Assembly: GCA_964036045.1 (NCBI GenBank)
Contig: OZ038389.1
Coordinates: forward strand, 65,731,453 to 65,795,452
DNA from: Eutreptiella sp. 'Long Island Sound 2002'
Lineage: Eukaryota > Euglenozoa > Euglenophyceae > Eutreptiales > Eutreptiaceae
DNA: 64,000 bases
Direction: 5' to 3'
Position numbers and translations under genes: made by a program. Below are positions 11,199 through 21,430 of the stretch, piece by piece; positions within the stretch are counted from its first letter, which is position 1; each line of letters begins with the position of its first letter. The notes below the pieces were generated by a model. That model was not told the DNA's origin, did no database searches, and worked only from the letters and a program-made list of their open reading frames with translations.

Positions 11199-11805
11199 CA
11201 GACCTTTGCTTAAGGGTAGTCCCACCCCACGGGGGGGGAGGGGGTTCGGGTGGGGGGGTCTGTGGCCTGTGGGTGGGTGGGTTAGTTTTGTTTGGGGCAA
11301 TTTGGCCCAAAGTGCCTACCCCCCCCCCTGGGGGGGGGGTAGGGTCTGGGTGGGTGGGTGGGTGGGTGGGTGTGTATGAGAACACAATTTTCACTGAGAG
11401 AATGATGGTAAAAAGTGGCAAAAATTTCCGGCCCGACACAATTTTCACTGAGAGAATGATGGTAAAAAGTGGCAAAAATTTCCGGTCCGCAAGCAGTGGG
11501 GTTGGAACCAACGCTTTAGCAGGTTGTCGGCGCAGTGATCTACTACTAGGGTAAATGCCGGTTCTGCCATTGATTCGTTCAAAGATCCCATAGTGACCGA
11601 AGGACAACTTTTTTGGGGGGCAAATACACAGGGTTTTTGTGTTACCAGCTGATTGTAACAGCACAGACACCCCCCCCCCCCCCTACGCGGGGGGTAGGGG
11701 GGGTCTGGTTGGGTGGCTGGGTGGGTGGGTGGGTGGGCTGGCTGGTCCTGAGGCAGGCCCAGAGGGCCCCCCTCCCCCCCCCCCCCCTTGCTAAGCAAAG
11801 GTCTG
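11199..11805. repeat. Foldback segment with inverted CAGACCTTTGCTTA arms and G-quadruplex-prone runs
   Basis: CAGACCTTTGCTTA at 11199-11212 recurs inverted at 11792-11805. Between the arms are GGGT repeats (about 11348-11371 and 11706-11745), long C and G homopolymer runs, and a 54-bp tandem duplication. No coding function is apparent. Confidence 0.5.
11382..11489 (+). repeat. 54-bp tandem duplication
   Basis: The unit starting ACACAATTTTCACTGAGAG occurs at 11382 and again at 11436 with only one or two differences. Confidence 0.8.
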
Positions 11806-13346
11806 GGCAGGAGCAGAAGCATGCTGGCAGCGTTGCAGCAGGCAACAAATGGTGGTTTGGGGTCTTGACTGGACCATTGCTCAAATGTTTTTCGCTGATA
11901 CAATGTGGCAAGGATGGATTGGTATTGGAGACATGTAAATTGGGTGCCGTGGGTATGCTCGAAAAGATTTCTTTGCAAGTTACGTCCGGTTTTCATTTTG
12001 CCACTGATGATTCAGTGCTCAATTGCTCGAATTCAACTGTTCTAATCCATTTTACATGCATCATGCGTGAGACACAGCCCTCGATGTCAGTGCAGCAGCT
12101 TTTACATTTGGTACTTTCACAGATAATAGACAACATGCAGACCGACAGACGAACCCCAGAAATTGACCTGCTTTTGGTGTGCCTTATTATGAGAACATGA
12201 AATTGATTTCTACAACACATGCAAGGAGGAGGGTTGGGTTTGCCAGTGTCACATCTGCCCATGTCACATGTGTAAATGTTGCGCATATTGTTAATAGCAG
12301 GTCTCATGACCGCAGTAAGCATGCTTCTGCAACTTAGAGTGTCACTCACATGGATTTGATTAATAGTTGATGTCCACCATGGTTGGGAAAGTAGAAATTT
12401 TTGGACATTGGACAGGTTTATGCTGCTGCACTACACTTTTTTCCTTGCTGGCAGCGGTCCTCTGCCTGGGGGAGTCCATACATTCAGTAAACGTGGGCAT
12501 CAATGGAAAACCTGCTGCGTATGTCCTCTGGAGGATCCCTGGTTTTCAAGGTTTTTCGAAAACCTGTGCTCTTGGCTGCTCCACACAGAAATACACCTGG
12601 GCTTCAAGATATTTGAGGGATGCGCTACCTCTTTTTGCCCGTGGCTTCTTGGGTTTGTGGTTGGTTTCTGTTGGGTTGCTGTGGGATCAGGCAAAATAAT
12701 TACCCCAGAAGTTGAGGGTCTCTGTTTTGCAGGTTTCAAGTTTGATTCCCTGGAGTCTGCAACAAAGTGCTATTTGAAATTACCATTTCAGCAAGCAGTA
12801 GAAGTGGTTTGGATTGATTGCAGTTCCATTATTATTCATTTAATTGATGTTGATGTTGAGAAGTGCGAAGCGCCCCATGTTGGAACACACAATTCTCTTG
12901 CTTGCAAGTGTTGAAACCAACAATTGAACCGCCATGCATCTACACACCACACGATACACAAGGTCTTCGCAAGTTGGGTCGTTTGCATATGCAACAAAGT
13001 GGCTCAAAATTCTTTGCATTTGTCATTCTGCCCGGACAAGACAATGTACGTAAGAAGAGCAACAGCACCGTAGAGTTGTCTCCCATTTGGGTTTTTGTTG
13101 TACATCCCATTTGGGGTAGCATTGATCGAGTTTTTCATTCTGTGAGCTAGAGGAATATAGTGTCCATGGTTGCAAAAACAGTTTTTTCATTTTTCAGTCA
13201 AGAAAATGGATTGAGCGGCAGGTAGGAAATTCTGAGGGTGACTTAGCAAGCACGATTTGTGTAGAAACCAAGTGCGGGGGTGTTGGTGGTGTTTTGCTCA
13301 TGGCCTGGTTGTGTACGTATGGTTGTGCTGTCGAGCATTGGTATGC
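11806..13346. other. Intergenic region, nothing recognised
   Basis: There are only short open frames without recognisable motifs, up to the TA target site of the DNA transposon. Confidence 0.4.
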
Positions 13347-13348
13347 TA

Positions 13349-13367
13349 CAGGGGGTGGTAATAGTTC
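13349..13367 (+). repeat. Left terminal inverted repeat of pogo-like element
   Basis: This 19-bp arm is an exact inverted match to 16200-16218 and is preceded by the TA duplication. Confidence 0.92.
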
Positions 13368-13610
13368 GTAAGTGTAAAGGTTCGTTTTGTAGCAGTTCGT
13401 ATGGGTGGTGTTCCGAATTGCTGCATGTAGAAACCGCAGCAGCAACGAACTAAAACCGCACAGATGTGTTCCGGGATTGGTCAGATTTGGGAAAGGAGAA
13501 TAGAGGCTTTTGTATCGCGCTCTGTTGAGCTTCTGTGGTCATAATAGTAGTAATAATGATGATAGTAACAATAATGATCAATAACATTCATAATTTTTCT
13601 GTCTTTAGTC

Positions 13611-15128
13611 ATGCAGCGCTTCCTCACAAAGGGAGGCCAGTCCATGAACGACGCTCTGGCTGCAGTGGTGTCGCAGTCCCAGAGCAAGAAGGTCTCCACC
13701 AGTTCTAAGGCCCGGCAATACAAGGGCTCAGCGCCGAGGACTTGGCTAGAGTGGACGCCGTCGCAAAAGTCCCTTTGTGTGCAACTGTTCGTGGAAGGTA
13801 ACTACAACCACGTTGTGCTGCGTTACGGGTGTCAAGCCCCGCCCCTTAACATGCTTCGCACCTGGGCTGGCAAGGTGCAGCAGGGTGAGCCACTGGAAGG
13901 GTACGGCACCAACTCAGTTCTCAGCCGCACAGAGGAGGAGACCATTCTGAAGTTCATCAAAGAGTTGAAGTATGAGGCTGCCGTGATTGACCTGGACACC
14001 ATTGCGGCGCTTGGAAGAACAGTCGCTGAGAGGTCTCGTGGGCCTGGTCTTGCTCCCGTTTTGGACCGCCAATGGGCTGCAAACTTTCGTCGCAGGCACA
14101 AGATGGGTTGTCTCAAGAAGATCACGACTGAGCTGCCTTCTACAGTGTCTGACTTAGCGCCCGACAACAAATGGAGACGTGAATTCTTGGACCTCGTTGA
14201 GCAGCCCCAAAAGTATGGTGTGCATATCCCTGAAGGTGAACCCCAGTCGCTGCCGCCGTGGGCGCAGCTGGGCCTGGACGAGACGCCCCTCCAGTACGCG
14301 CCCATATTGCGCGGAGGGTATGCAGCCGGAGAAAAACAGGTCAGACACTATAGCAATGCTGACAAGCGACAGGCCACGGCCACGCCTGTGGTCAACCGTG
14401 AAGGCACCGTAAAGGTACTACAAGTGTTGCACAGAGGAAAGACAGGTCGCTGCCATGCGCATCTCGACCTGCCTCAGGGCCTGCCATTCTACATGCACGA
14501 AGACCACGCGGAGAAGAAGTTTCAGACTGGCGACACGTTCAAACGCCTGATGATCGAGGTCGACACTGAAGTTGCGAAGGACAGACGCGACCATGGCGTT
14601 GCGCAGAATTACCCATCTGTCGTCATCATGGACTGGGTTGGAAGCCATCTCGACGATGACGAGTTGAAGCGCGTCGACGACGCTGAAATAAGGCTGGCCA
14701 ACTTATACTATTTTGTGGCGCGGCCACACATGTATGTTTTCTTTGGCCGCGCTCGTCGCAGCCATGTCAGCAATGTTGGCGATCAGGTCATCAATCCAGG
14801 CATGAGAGCATGGTTGCGCGACAAACTGAAGCGTCGCCACATTGACCATTGCCTGAAGATCCACGATGGACTGCTGCCAAAGCACTCCAAGCTGGATAGC
14901 AGCGAGCGTACGATGAAGGCGCTCCTTGTAACTTGGCTTGCTGAACGGGCTGCATCCCCTTTGACAACCACACACATCCTCAGCGGCTCGAACATGGTGT
15001 TTACAGAGGTGCCAGTGACAGAATCTGTAGATGATGTCGACCTCCCCTGCCCTTCAGCAGCCATCCCCATGCCTGCACCTTTGCTGTCTGTTGTTCCTGG
15101 TCATGTTTCAGATTCAGAGGAAGCCTGA
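13611..15128 (+). CDS. Pogo-like DDE transposase
   Basis: This 505-codon frame lies within the 19-bp inverted repeats and should catalyse cut-and-paste transposition. The N-terminus carries a helix-turn-helix (TWLEWTPSQKSLCVQLF onward, about residues 44-80), followed by a CENP-B/Tc5-type second DNA-binding region ending in WAANFRRRH (about 155-163). The catalytic core shows D223 in LGLDET, D341 in VVIMDWVGSH and a probable third acid D391 in NVGDQVINPG, aligning with the PLDQGV block of pogo proteins; 49 residues separate D341 and D391, wider than in most pogo elements. ATG 13611 is the first in-frame ATG. The frame ends at TGA 15126-15128, but coding-like sequence continues in frame to 15419. 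The intact frame plus perfect ends suggest recent activity. Confidence 0.85.
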   Translation: MQRFLTKGGQSMNDALAAVVSQSQSKKVSTSSKARQYKGSAPRTWLEWTPSQKSLCVQLFVEGNYNHVVLRYGCQAPPLNMLRTWAGKVQQGEPLEGYGTNSVLSRTEEETILKFIKELKYEAAVIDLDTIAALGRTVAERSRGPGLAPVLDRQWAANFRRRHKMGCLKKITTELPSTVSDLAPDNKWRREFLDLVEQPQKYGVHIPEGEPQSLPPWAQLGLDETPLQYAPILRGGYAAGEKQVRHYSNADKRQATATPVVNREGTVKVLQVLHRGKTGRCHAHLDLPQGLPFYMHEDHAEKKFQTGDTFKRLMIEVDTEVAKDRRDHGVAQNYPSVVIMDWVGSHLDDDELKRVDDAEIRLANLYYFVARPHMYVFFGRARRSHVSNVGDQVINPGMRAWLRDKLKRRHIDHCLKIHDGLLPKHSKLDSSERTMKALLVTWLAERAASPLTTTHILSGSNMVFTEVPVTESVDDVDLPCPSAAIPMPAPLLSVVPGHVSDSEEA

Positions 15129-15419
15129 GAGGCAAAGGCAGAGGCAGATGAAGCCTCTGGGGCAGAGGTGGAGGACAACATTGACGTCCTGTCAGTCCCA
15201 GGCACACCACCTGTACAAAGAGCAGCAAAGAGGAGGGCTGAGACCCGGTTGGACAGACTTGCCAAAAGGTTTCGTGCTGCACCACGTGATGTACATGCTC
15301 AGCGTGTGGCCAGGGAGAACAGGCAAAGGGCAAGGGAGGCGCGGGAGGCAGTGCAGACTTTGGATGATGAAGGCACTTTGAGCTGTGCAGTGATGCTTAC
15401 CATGAGTGAAAGAGAGTAG
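15129..15419 (+). CDS. In-frame C-terminal extension of the transposase beyond an internal TGA
   Basis: After TGA 15126-15128 the same frame stays open for 96 codons to TAG 15417-15419. Its product is coding-like: an acidic stretch (EAKAEADEAS), then a strongly basic helical segment (RAAKRRAETRLDRLAKRF and RENRQRAREAREA). An ATG at 15168 could start it separately. The simplest reading is a transposase once about 600 residues long with a recent nonsense mutation; stop readthrough is an alternative. Confidence 0.5.
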   Translation, partial: EAKAEADEASGAEVEDNIDVLSVPGTPPVQRAAKRRAETRLDRLAKRFRAAPRDVHAQRVARENRQRAREAREAVQTLDDEGTLSCAVMLTMSERE

Positions 15420-16199
15420 TACCTCCTGTTTCCTCTTGAATAACAGCGAATCGATCAAATTGAATATGTGGTTCATCCTTTGCAACAGCGACATGTCCCT
15501 CAAAGGGCGGTGAAGTCTGTAGGGTTGGACGATTTGCACACGAGAGCACTTTCTTTTTGGTGGGCATTTTTCCTAATTCACGCGAGTTGCGCCCGGCAAT
15601 GGTGGTCCATAAAAAAGCAGGAACTCTGACCACTTCAGAGAAGAAAAAAAATATAAAAAAAAACAGGATTTTCAACATAGAAGTCAATGACAAAAAAAAA
15701 CAAACAATATTTCAGTACGTAAAAAAAAACCGCATTTTGAATGCAGAAGTGAGTGACAAAAAGAAACAGTGTAGGTTTTTCAGCACAAAAAGGAGTGCAG
15801 GTTTTGAAAAAAAAAACCGGAGATAAAACATTTTACACAAATAGCAAGAGTGCAAGGTGTAGAAAATAAAAGTGTAACGTTTTGAAAAAACGAGGAGAGA
15901 GAAATAGTACCACTGTTGTACAAATGAGAACCCTAAGAGTTTTAGAAGAAGAAATGATGTTTCTACAGTGAAAGAATACTCTCTATAGTAGAAAAAGAAA
16001 AATTCAAGCAAAAAGAAGCATTCTGGTTTTTCAAACGGGACATCATAATGCATTCAAAATGGAAAATACAAAGAAACATTAAGGTAAACAAAAGAAGAGG
16101 ATGTCGGTACCAACCTTTAAATGGAAAAACACCAGCCTTTTACCAACCGCTGCATGAAAAACACGTCTAAGATCACCTTTTACCAACCGCTGCATATAT

Positions 16200-16218
16200 G
16201 AACTATTACCACCCCCTG
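16200..16218 (-). repeat. Right terminal inverted repeat of pogo-like element
   Basis: This is the exact reverse complement of 13349-13367, followed by TA at 16219-16220. Confidence 0.92.
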
Positions 16219-16220
16219 TA

Positions 16221-18602
16221 TGTGGGGTGTGAAGCTAGTGGGTGAATGTTTTGTTTTATGATTTCATTTGTTTCAGCCGACCAAAATAGGTATTGTGTTG
16301 CCCCCCGAAGTAGCCCGGTTTGATGTCATGTTTAATTTTCGATGATGTTTCGTGGATTTATGGATTGACGGTCTCATCCAATAGGTTTCCAATATGTCTG
16401 GAGTTGTTGCCACAAATGACGGCATAGCGAATAGTGTGTTTGGGACATCATGCGTGTGGTTGTAAATCTGCTAGGAAAAGGAGAAGTCAAAATCAAAGCA
16501 TTGGGCAAATCGGCGGAAATCAGAGCTTTGGGCACACAAAATCGACCAACAAAGAGAGAGCAAAGGATGGTACCAGATGAGGCTTATGTGTTGGACGGTT
16601 TGAATATAGATGCATCTATTTTTAAAGTCTTTCAATCTTGCAGTGCCATTTTTTGAAAAGAATCAGAAAGGATCGAAACGATTATGCAACATCGAAAATT
16701 GTGCCGCATGGCTGTGCAATGCTTACATACAAGGGCACACACAAAACACATGAAAAATATTTGCACGGGCGTACAATAATGCAATGCAAGTTGCATTTAC
16801 AAAAAAAAATTCAACTTTATACTCTAGCTACCATTGTTTAGGGTGTTTTGTTTGCCCCTGATTTCCGGTGGCCCTGAGTGTTCCTGAAGTGGAGCCGATA
16901 TGGGTACCTACAGGGCAGGCAACAATTTCATTCGCCTTAAATTTAGGCACCTTGCCATTTTTTCCCGTTTTAGCACCAAAATCTCAGACCAGGTAGGCCT
17001 CAAACTAACACTTTTGTCACCAAAACTTCATACTAGGCATACTAGGCTAGAATGTTCTTAGCTCGGTTTCGAACAAAAAATATTTCCAAATACTTTGAAA
17101 CCTGCCAAACCTTTTCAAAACTTTTCTCCGGTTTTAGACAATGTTCTCTACTTCTCACAACTATTTGCAATCCTTCCTTCTTCTTTGCCAAAATGTTCTT
17201 AACTGCACCACCTTTGGCATTGCAATGCAACAACCGTTATCTTTTTTTGTAAAGTGCAAAAATGTTTTTCTACCTTTTTTTTGTAAAGTGCAAACATGCT
17301 TTTTTACCTATGCTTTTATTTCGTATTTTATGAATGTGCTTCTTATCGTTTGCCCCTGCAGCTTTTCGTATCTTTTTTTCATTGTTTATTTTCATTTGCC
17401 CTTCCAGTCGAAAACAATGGTACCTTTTCCTTTGAACCCTTGCACATTTGCACAGAGACTAATTGCAGTATTGCTTTTTCTTTCAACGGAGAATGGTAAT
17501 CGGGATGAAAGAAAAAGCAGACCTCCTGCCAGGGCTCAAACCACGCAATGCAGCCCTAGTCCTTCCCCTGTCCCCACCCTTCACATTGGCTGCAGCCCAT
17601 CAGAACACTACATTGGGTGCACTGAGCGTCCCGACGCCGTGCCACTTGGCAGGACCTCTAGGTCCGCTTGGCTGGTTGCTGAGGCGCCACAGCTGGCTGA
17701 TGGCTGAAGTGCCACAGCCTTACACAAACACAGGTCAAATGGTGAAGAGCTGATGGCCAAAAAAAAAGCGGGGAAACAAATACCCTAGCTGGCATGAGCG
17801 CAAATAAGCTAGCTGGCCCAACAAAAGCAGGTGTTCGTTGACCTGGAGTAGCTGACGTTGACGTACCCAGAAAGCTCTGCGAAGGTATCACTGCTGTCGG
17901 TATTAATAGAACAAAGCAGGTGTCTTTTGGCCCGGAGTAGATGACGTCGACGTACTCAGAGACCTCTGCGAAGGTATCACTGCCGTCGGTGTTAATAAAA
18001 CAAAGCAGGTGTCTTTTGGCACGGAGTAGCTGACGTCGACGTACGTAGAAAGCTCTGCGACGGTATCACTCCTGTCAGAGACATCGGAATCCTGCAGCAG
18101 GGCATTGCGCTGGACAGCCCTCACCTAACGATCGGATGCTTGTCTGGCACATCTCTCGCTCCTTGAGGGCAAACAGGCCAGATGGGCACTTTGCGGTGCT
18201 TCAAGGGGGCAAGGTGTTGCAGGGGCTTCAGGTGCTGCACAGGCCTTTGCTTTGGGTTCATGATCACTTGCTTTATCGGCTGCTTCAATGACATGCTAAT
18301 TGAAGAGAAGGGAAGCAATATCCTCTTCAGGCAGTCCAAGCTAAATGACACGGAAAGGTTTAGGCATGGCATCCACTGAGTCGGCGATGGGAACCGCTTG
18401 GAGCACCTATCCCATGATGTCACTATTTGTCGCGCTCTTCTCGTTTCCTTGCACCATGCGCTGACACACTGGACCAGCCGGCTTTTCGTTGTTCTCTCGG
18501 ACATGTCGAGAGACGTTCTGATAGGAATCTGTTTGTTGTGGCTTCTGATGCCGTATCGGACCATCCTGTCGCACAGCGACAACTTGACGAATCTTCTCAG
18601 TG
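16221..18602. other. A/T-rich intergenic region with tandem repeats, no gene recognised
   Basis: No conserved frame is seen. A short local duplication (TGTAAAGTGCAAA units) lies around 17248-17300, and an 89-bp tandem array at 17824-18090 is listed separately. Confidence 0.4.
17824..18090 (+). repeat. Three-copy 89-bp tandem repeat
   Basis: Units begin with AAAGCAGGTGT at 17824, 17913 and 18002 and share a GACGTCGACGTAC-type core and a CTCTGCGAAGGTATCACT block. The period is exactly 89 bp with about 10-15% divergence between copies; the third copy decays toward its end. Confidence 0.8.
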
Positions 18603-18607
18603 AAGGG
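18603..18607. repeat. Target site duplication of element B (left copy)
   Basis: AAGGG here matches AAGGG at 46865-46869, directly outside the two LTRs of element B. Confidence 0.75.
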
Positions 18608-19319
18608 AGAAAGATGTCCTTGATGAATGCCCTAGATATTTTGATGAAATCCTGCAGGTTTTGAAGTTGAAAACCAAAACCAAAGCAGCAAGTAGAGCAA
18701 GAACAGGATGTGGATCGAATCAATGATTGGTTTTGGAATCTAGTGTAACACAGAAGGGCTGCAGATAGACAAAGCAGGTATAAACACAAAGATTCAATCA
18801 CAATTGGATAATACAAAAGATTTTATATGAAAACTGGACTGACTCTGGCCTCCAAGATAGCATCAGGCACTTCATGTGCACTCTTTTGGGTGAAATGGTG
18901 CCGGTTAGGAATGTGGGGCATAGATGTCAGGCCAACACAGGAAATGACTTGGCCAAGCAACTGAATTCAGAAACAGTTAAAACGTAGAACCAGAATAAGT
19001 GGTAGAAACAATTGAGTATAGGGGTCTTGGGGTGGGAGACCACTAGGCTTAACCTCCAAGGCCTAAAGCATGAAATGCCTATTTTTTTTTCGGTACATCC
19101 TCCATGAAGGAAGGTACCTCCGCTCAGTTGAGTAGTAGGGGTGAACTTCATGGGGGGGGCTAGGGTTACAACCCTAGTTACTTTGAGAAAGTGTACTTTA
19201 GGGTTCAAAAGAGAGATAAAAATACTTAAGTTAGTCTTAGCATCAACAAAAGGGTTTCAAGGGGGGCTTGGCCTGGATCAAGCCCTCCAAGAAAGACATG
19301 GCAGTGACTTTTTCTTACT
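18608..19319 (-). repeat. 3' LTR of element B
   Basis: It matches 46154-46864 at roughly 98%. On the minus strand it begins AGTAAGAAAAAG after the polypurine tract and ends ATCTTTCT next to the target duplication. Confidence 0.88.
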
Positions 19320-19326
19320 CCCCCCT
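19320..19326 (-). other. Polypurine tract of element B
   Basis: On the minus strand AGGGGGG lies directly before the 3' LTR start, identifying the left LTR as the 3' LTR and the element as minus-strand. Confidence 0.7.
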
Positions 19327-21430
19327 AGAGTACTAGCTAGCTAAGCTAGTAGGACCAAGGAAAAAGGCTCAAATATTCCCAAAATTACCTCAAAAAATGC
19401 ATCAAATTTACCAAAAACATCCTCATCACTTCATAGAAGCCTATCACACTGTAGGTACCCTCGAAAAACAGTGTAATGTACCGTGAATGATGTCCCTTCG
19501 ATGGGGCATTCCTCAAAAGTCGCCGGCATGCGACGAAAACTTTTGGTAAAAATTTGGGGGTAGTGGGGTTTGAACCCAGGACTCCCTCCCTAGAGCTCAT
19601 GTGCTTGCCCACTAGGGTACAGTCGACCACTCCGATGCGGACGGCGATCGCTGTATAAACAGCGTTTTAGTAAACGTCCTGACCAAGGGCCAGGGCGGAG
19701 CAATACTCCCAATGGAGGACACAAATTCTCCAGGAGCTGAAAAAAATAGAAAATGTAACCAACAGGGAGTGATTCCTGCGGTTTAGAGAAAGGGGTAGCG
19801 ATATAACAAGTCAAATCGCTAAAAATTGACGAAATCACGCGGGAAATCGTCATTTTTACACATCACTCAAAGTCGCAGACAAGCGCAAAGGAAGCGGACT
19901 TCAAAAACAAGGTTGCGCAAGCGTAAACGGCTTTTGTAAAAGAAGTTATGAGCCGTAGTTTTTACAGTTCTAAAGGAAATTTTTGCACAGTTGCATCAAA
20001 ATTTTTATAAACTGTAGGGAAAAGTATTCAAACTGAACCCACACCACAGAGCATGTGGACAACCCACCTCTCAGGTATGCCAGTTTCATCTCACACGCAT
20101 GCATTGCGTTTGTGTTGGTTGCTTCGTTAAAACGTTAGGGTTGTCAACGCTGTGTTCGTTGGGGGTTCGGGCGCTCATCTCCTTTGCTCTGCACAATTCA
20201 AAACAGGAATGCAAGGTATGCGTTGCGAATGGAGCGCGTAGCGCGCACGTAGGGTTAGAATATGCGCTGTGCTCGCGATGCATGTGCCTAATTGAGGTAT
20301 TTAAACGCTGTGACGCTTTCCCTGTACCCCAATTCATCCTTGTTTACTCTTCACAGGTAAGAAAAGAAAGTGTTTGTTCATGTGTAGCCGTAGCGTTAAA
20401 GTAGGGTTGCTCAAAACGCTTAGGCTTGTTTATAACTCGCAATAGGGTTGTTTTGCGTTCGCTTCACTTCGGCATTCACACGATGCATGGTGAGTAAGGT
20501 AGGTTAGCCCAGGAGGAGCTCACCTCCTGGTTGAGTCAGTGGTTAAGGTTCCGCCTCCCTTCCCTACATGCGTGCACACGATGCATTAAAGGGTAGGCCA
20601 CACGAAATGCGCACGGTAAACCTTGTTTAGGTTACCCAGGGGCTCCTCGGTACGTTCTTTAAGAGAACCTGAGGAGTCTCTTAACGCTTGCTTGCTTGAC
20701 AGGGGCTGTTTCAGGACAGTGTATTATAGGTCACACTGAGAAGCGTATAATACGTGGAGTGTGGCTTGGTTCGTCAGCCGCAAACACCCCTTCATTGGCC
20801 TCTGTTGTACAGGTGGGAGAGGTTCAGGGTGATTGGTGCACGCAGCAGCTGCCTTCGGCGGCTATCCCATTTTTCTGCCCCAGCAAAACAGGGGCGCTGA
20901 TCACACAATCAATTGACTGCGCCTCAGCCAGGAGTGGCGTTGGCAGTTCGACTCCATCGACATCCGCGCTGTGCACGCAACAAGAGCATCCCTTCCCTTC
21001 AAGCCCTAGCAGGGAAACGTGTTGTGACATCCCTGTTAGGCCACAGTTGCTTAGCAGCGCTGTGTTCTCTTGTCTTCTTCACAGGAGGGTCATTAGGACC
21101 CGAGACCTCATTGACAGCAACACCAAGTAGCGTGTGTAGGGGTTAGGGTCAGCAGGCCTGGCAGGGGTTGAGTGCAAGTGATGAGTGCTCACCCTGCCTT
21201 CGAAGGCCGGTGCTGGCGTTAGTGAGTGTAGTGTAGTGGTGTCTCCTGTCCCGAGTGCTTTTCCTCGTGGGCAGGGGAGTGCGCTAGCTTTTGGCCTGTA
21301 GCAAAAATGGGCGTTTTGTATGCCCTTAGCACACTTGGCCACCCCTCCCCTCTAGTAGGTAGGCCTTTTGCCGTCTTCCCCCAAGGATAGGCGCCAGCAC
21401 AGAAATTGGGCGCCATAGGAGTGGTAATAG
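19327..21430 (-). other. 3' noncoding region of element B, left part
   Basis: No gene is recognised here. It continues at 38628-39084 across element A. It contains a tRNA-like unit (19551-19630) and two hairpins: CCAGGAGG/CCTCCTGG near 20509-20530 and a longer imperfect one at about 20643-20677. A plus-strand 144-codon frame at 20696-21130 has no recognisable motif and is not called as a gene. Confidence 0.5.
19551..19630 (-). repeat. tRNA-like / SINE-like unit
   Basis: On the minus strand a D-arm/A-box-like segment (CTAGTGGGCAAGCAC) precedes a B-box GGGTTCAAACCCC at 19565-19577, the internal pol III promoter layout of tRNA genes and tRNA-derived SINEs. The acceptor and T stems do not close well, so a functional tRNA is unlikely. 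Confidence 0.45.

Larger units (their letters stand above)
13349..16218 (+). mobile_element. Complete pogo-like (Tc1/mariner superfamily) DNA transposon
   Basis: A perfect 19-bp inverted repeat, CAGGGGGTGGTAATAGTTC, occupies 13349-13367 and, inverted, 16200-16218. Both ends are flanked by TA (13347-13348 and 16219-16220), the target duplication of Tc1/mariner and pogo elements, and the CAG terminus is usual for pogo/Tigger relatives. The 2870-bp unit encloses one transposase frame. Its right end has two subterminal direct copies of a motif reading TTTTACCAACCGCTGCAT on the + strand (about 16138 and 16178), candidate transposase-binding sites. A/T-rich imperfect repeats fill 15640-15830. Confidence 0.9.

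Noticed and set aside
11146-11670. Minus-strand frame rich in Pro/Thr/Pro over the GGGT tract
   Set aside because: It is a product of simple sequence, not a gene.
17141-17707. 188-codon plus-strand frame rich in Phe/Leu/Ser
   Set aside because: It arises from T-rich sequence and a local duplication; no domain or credible start context.
18121-18816. 231-codon minus-strand frame over the left end of element B
   Set aside because: It runs across the LTR boundary at 18608 and the target duplication, so it is a chance fusion of LTR and flank.
20696-21130. 144-codon plus-strand frame in the 3' noncoding part of element B
   Set aside because: No motif, opposite in strand to the element, and composition not clearly coding.
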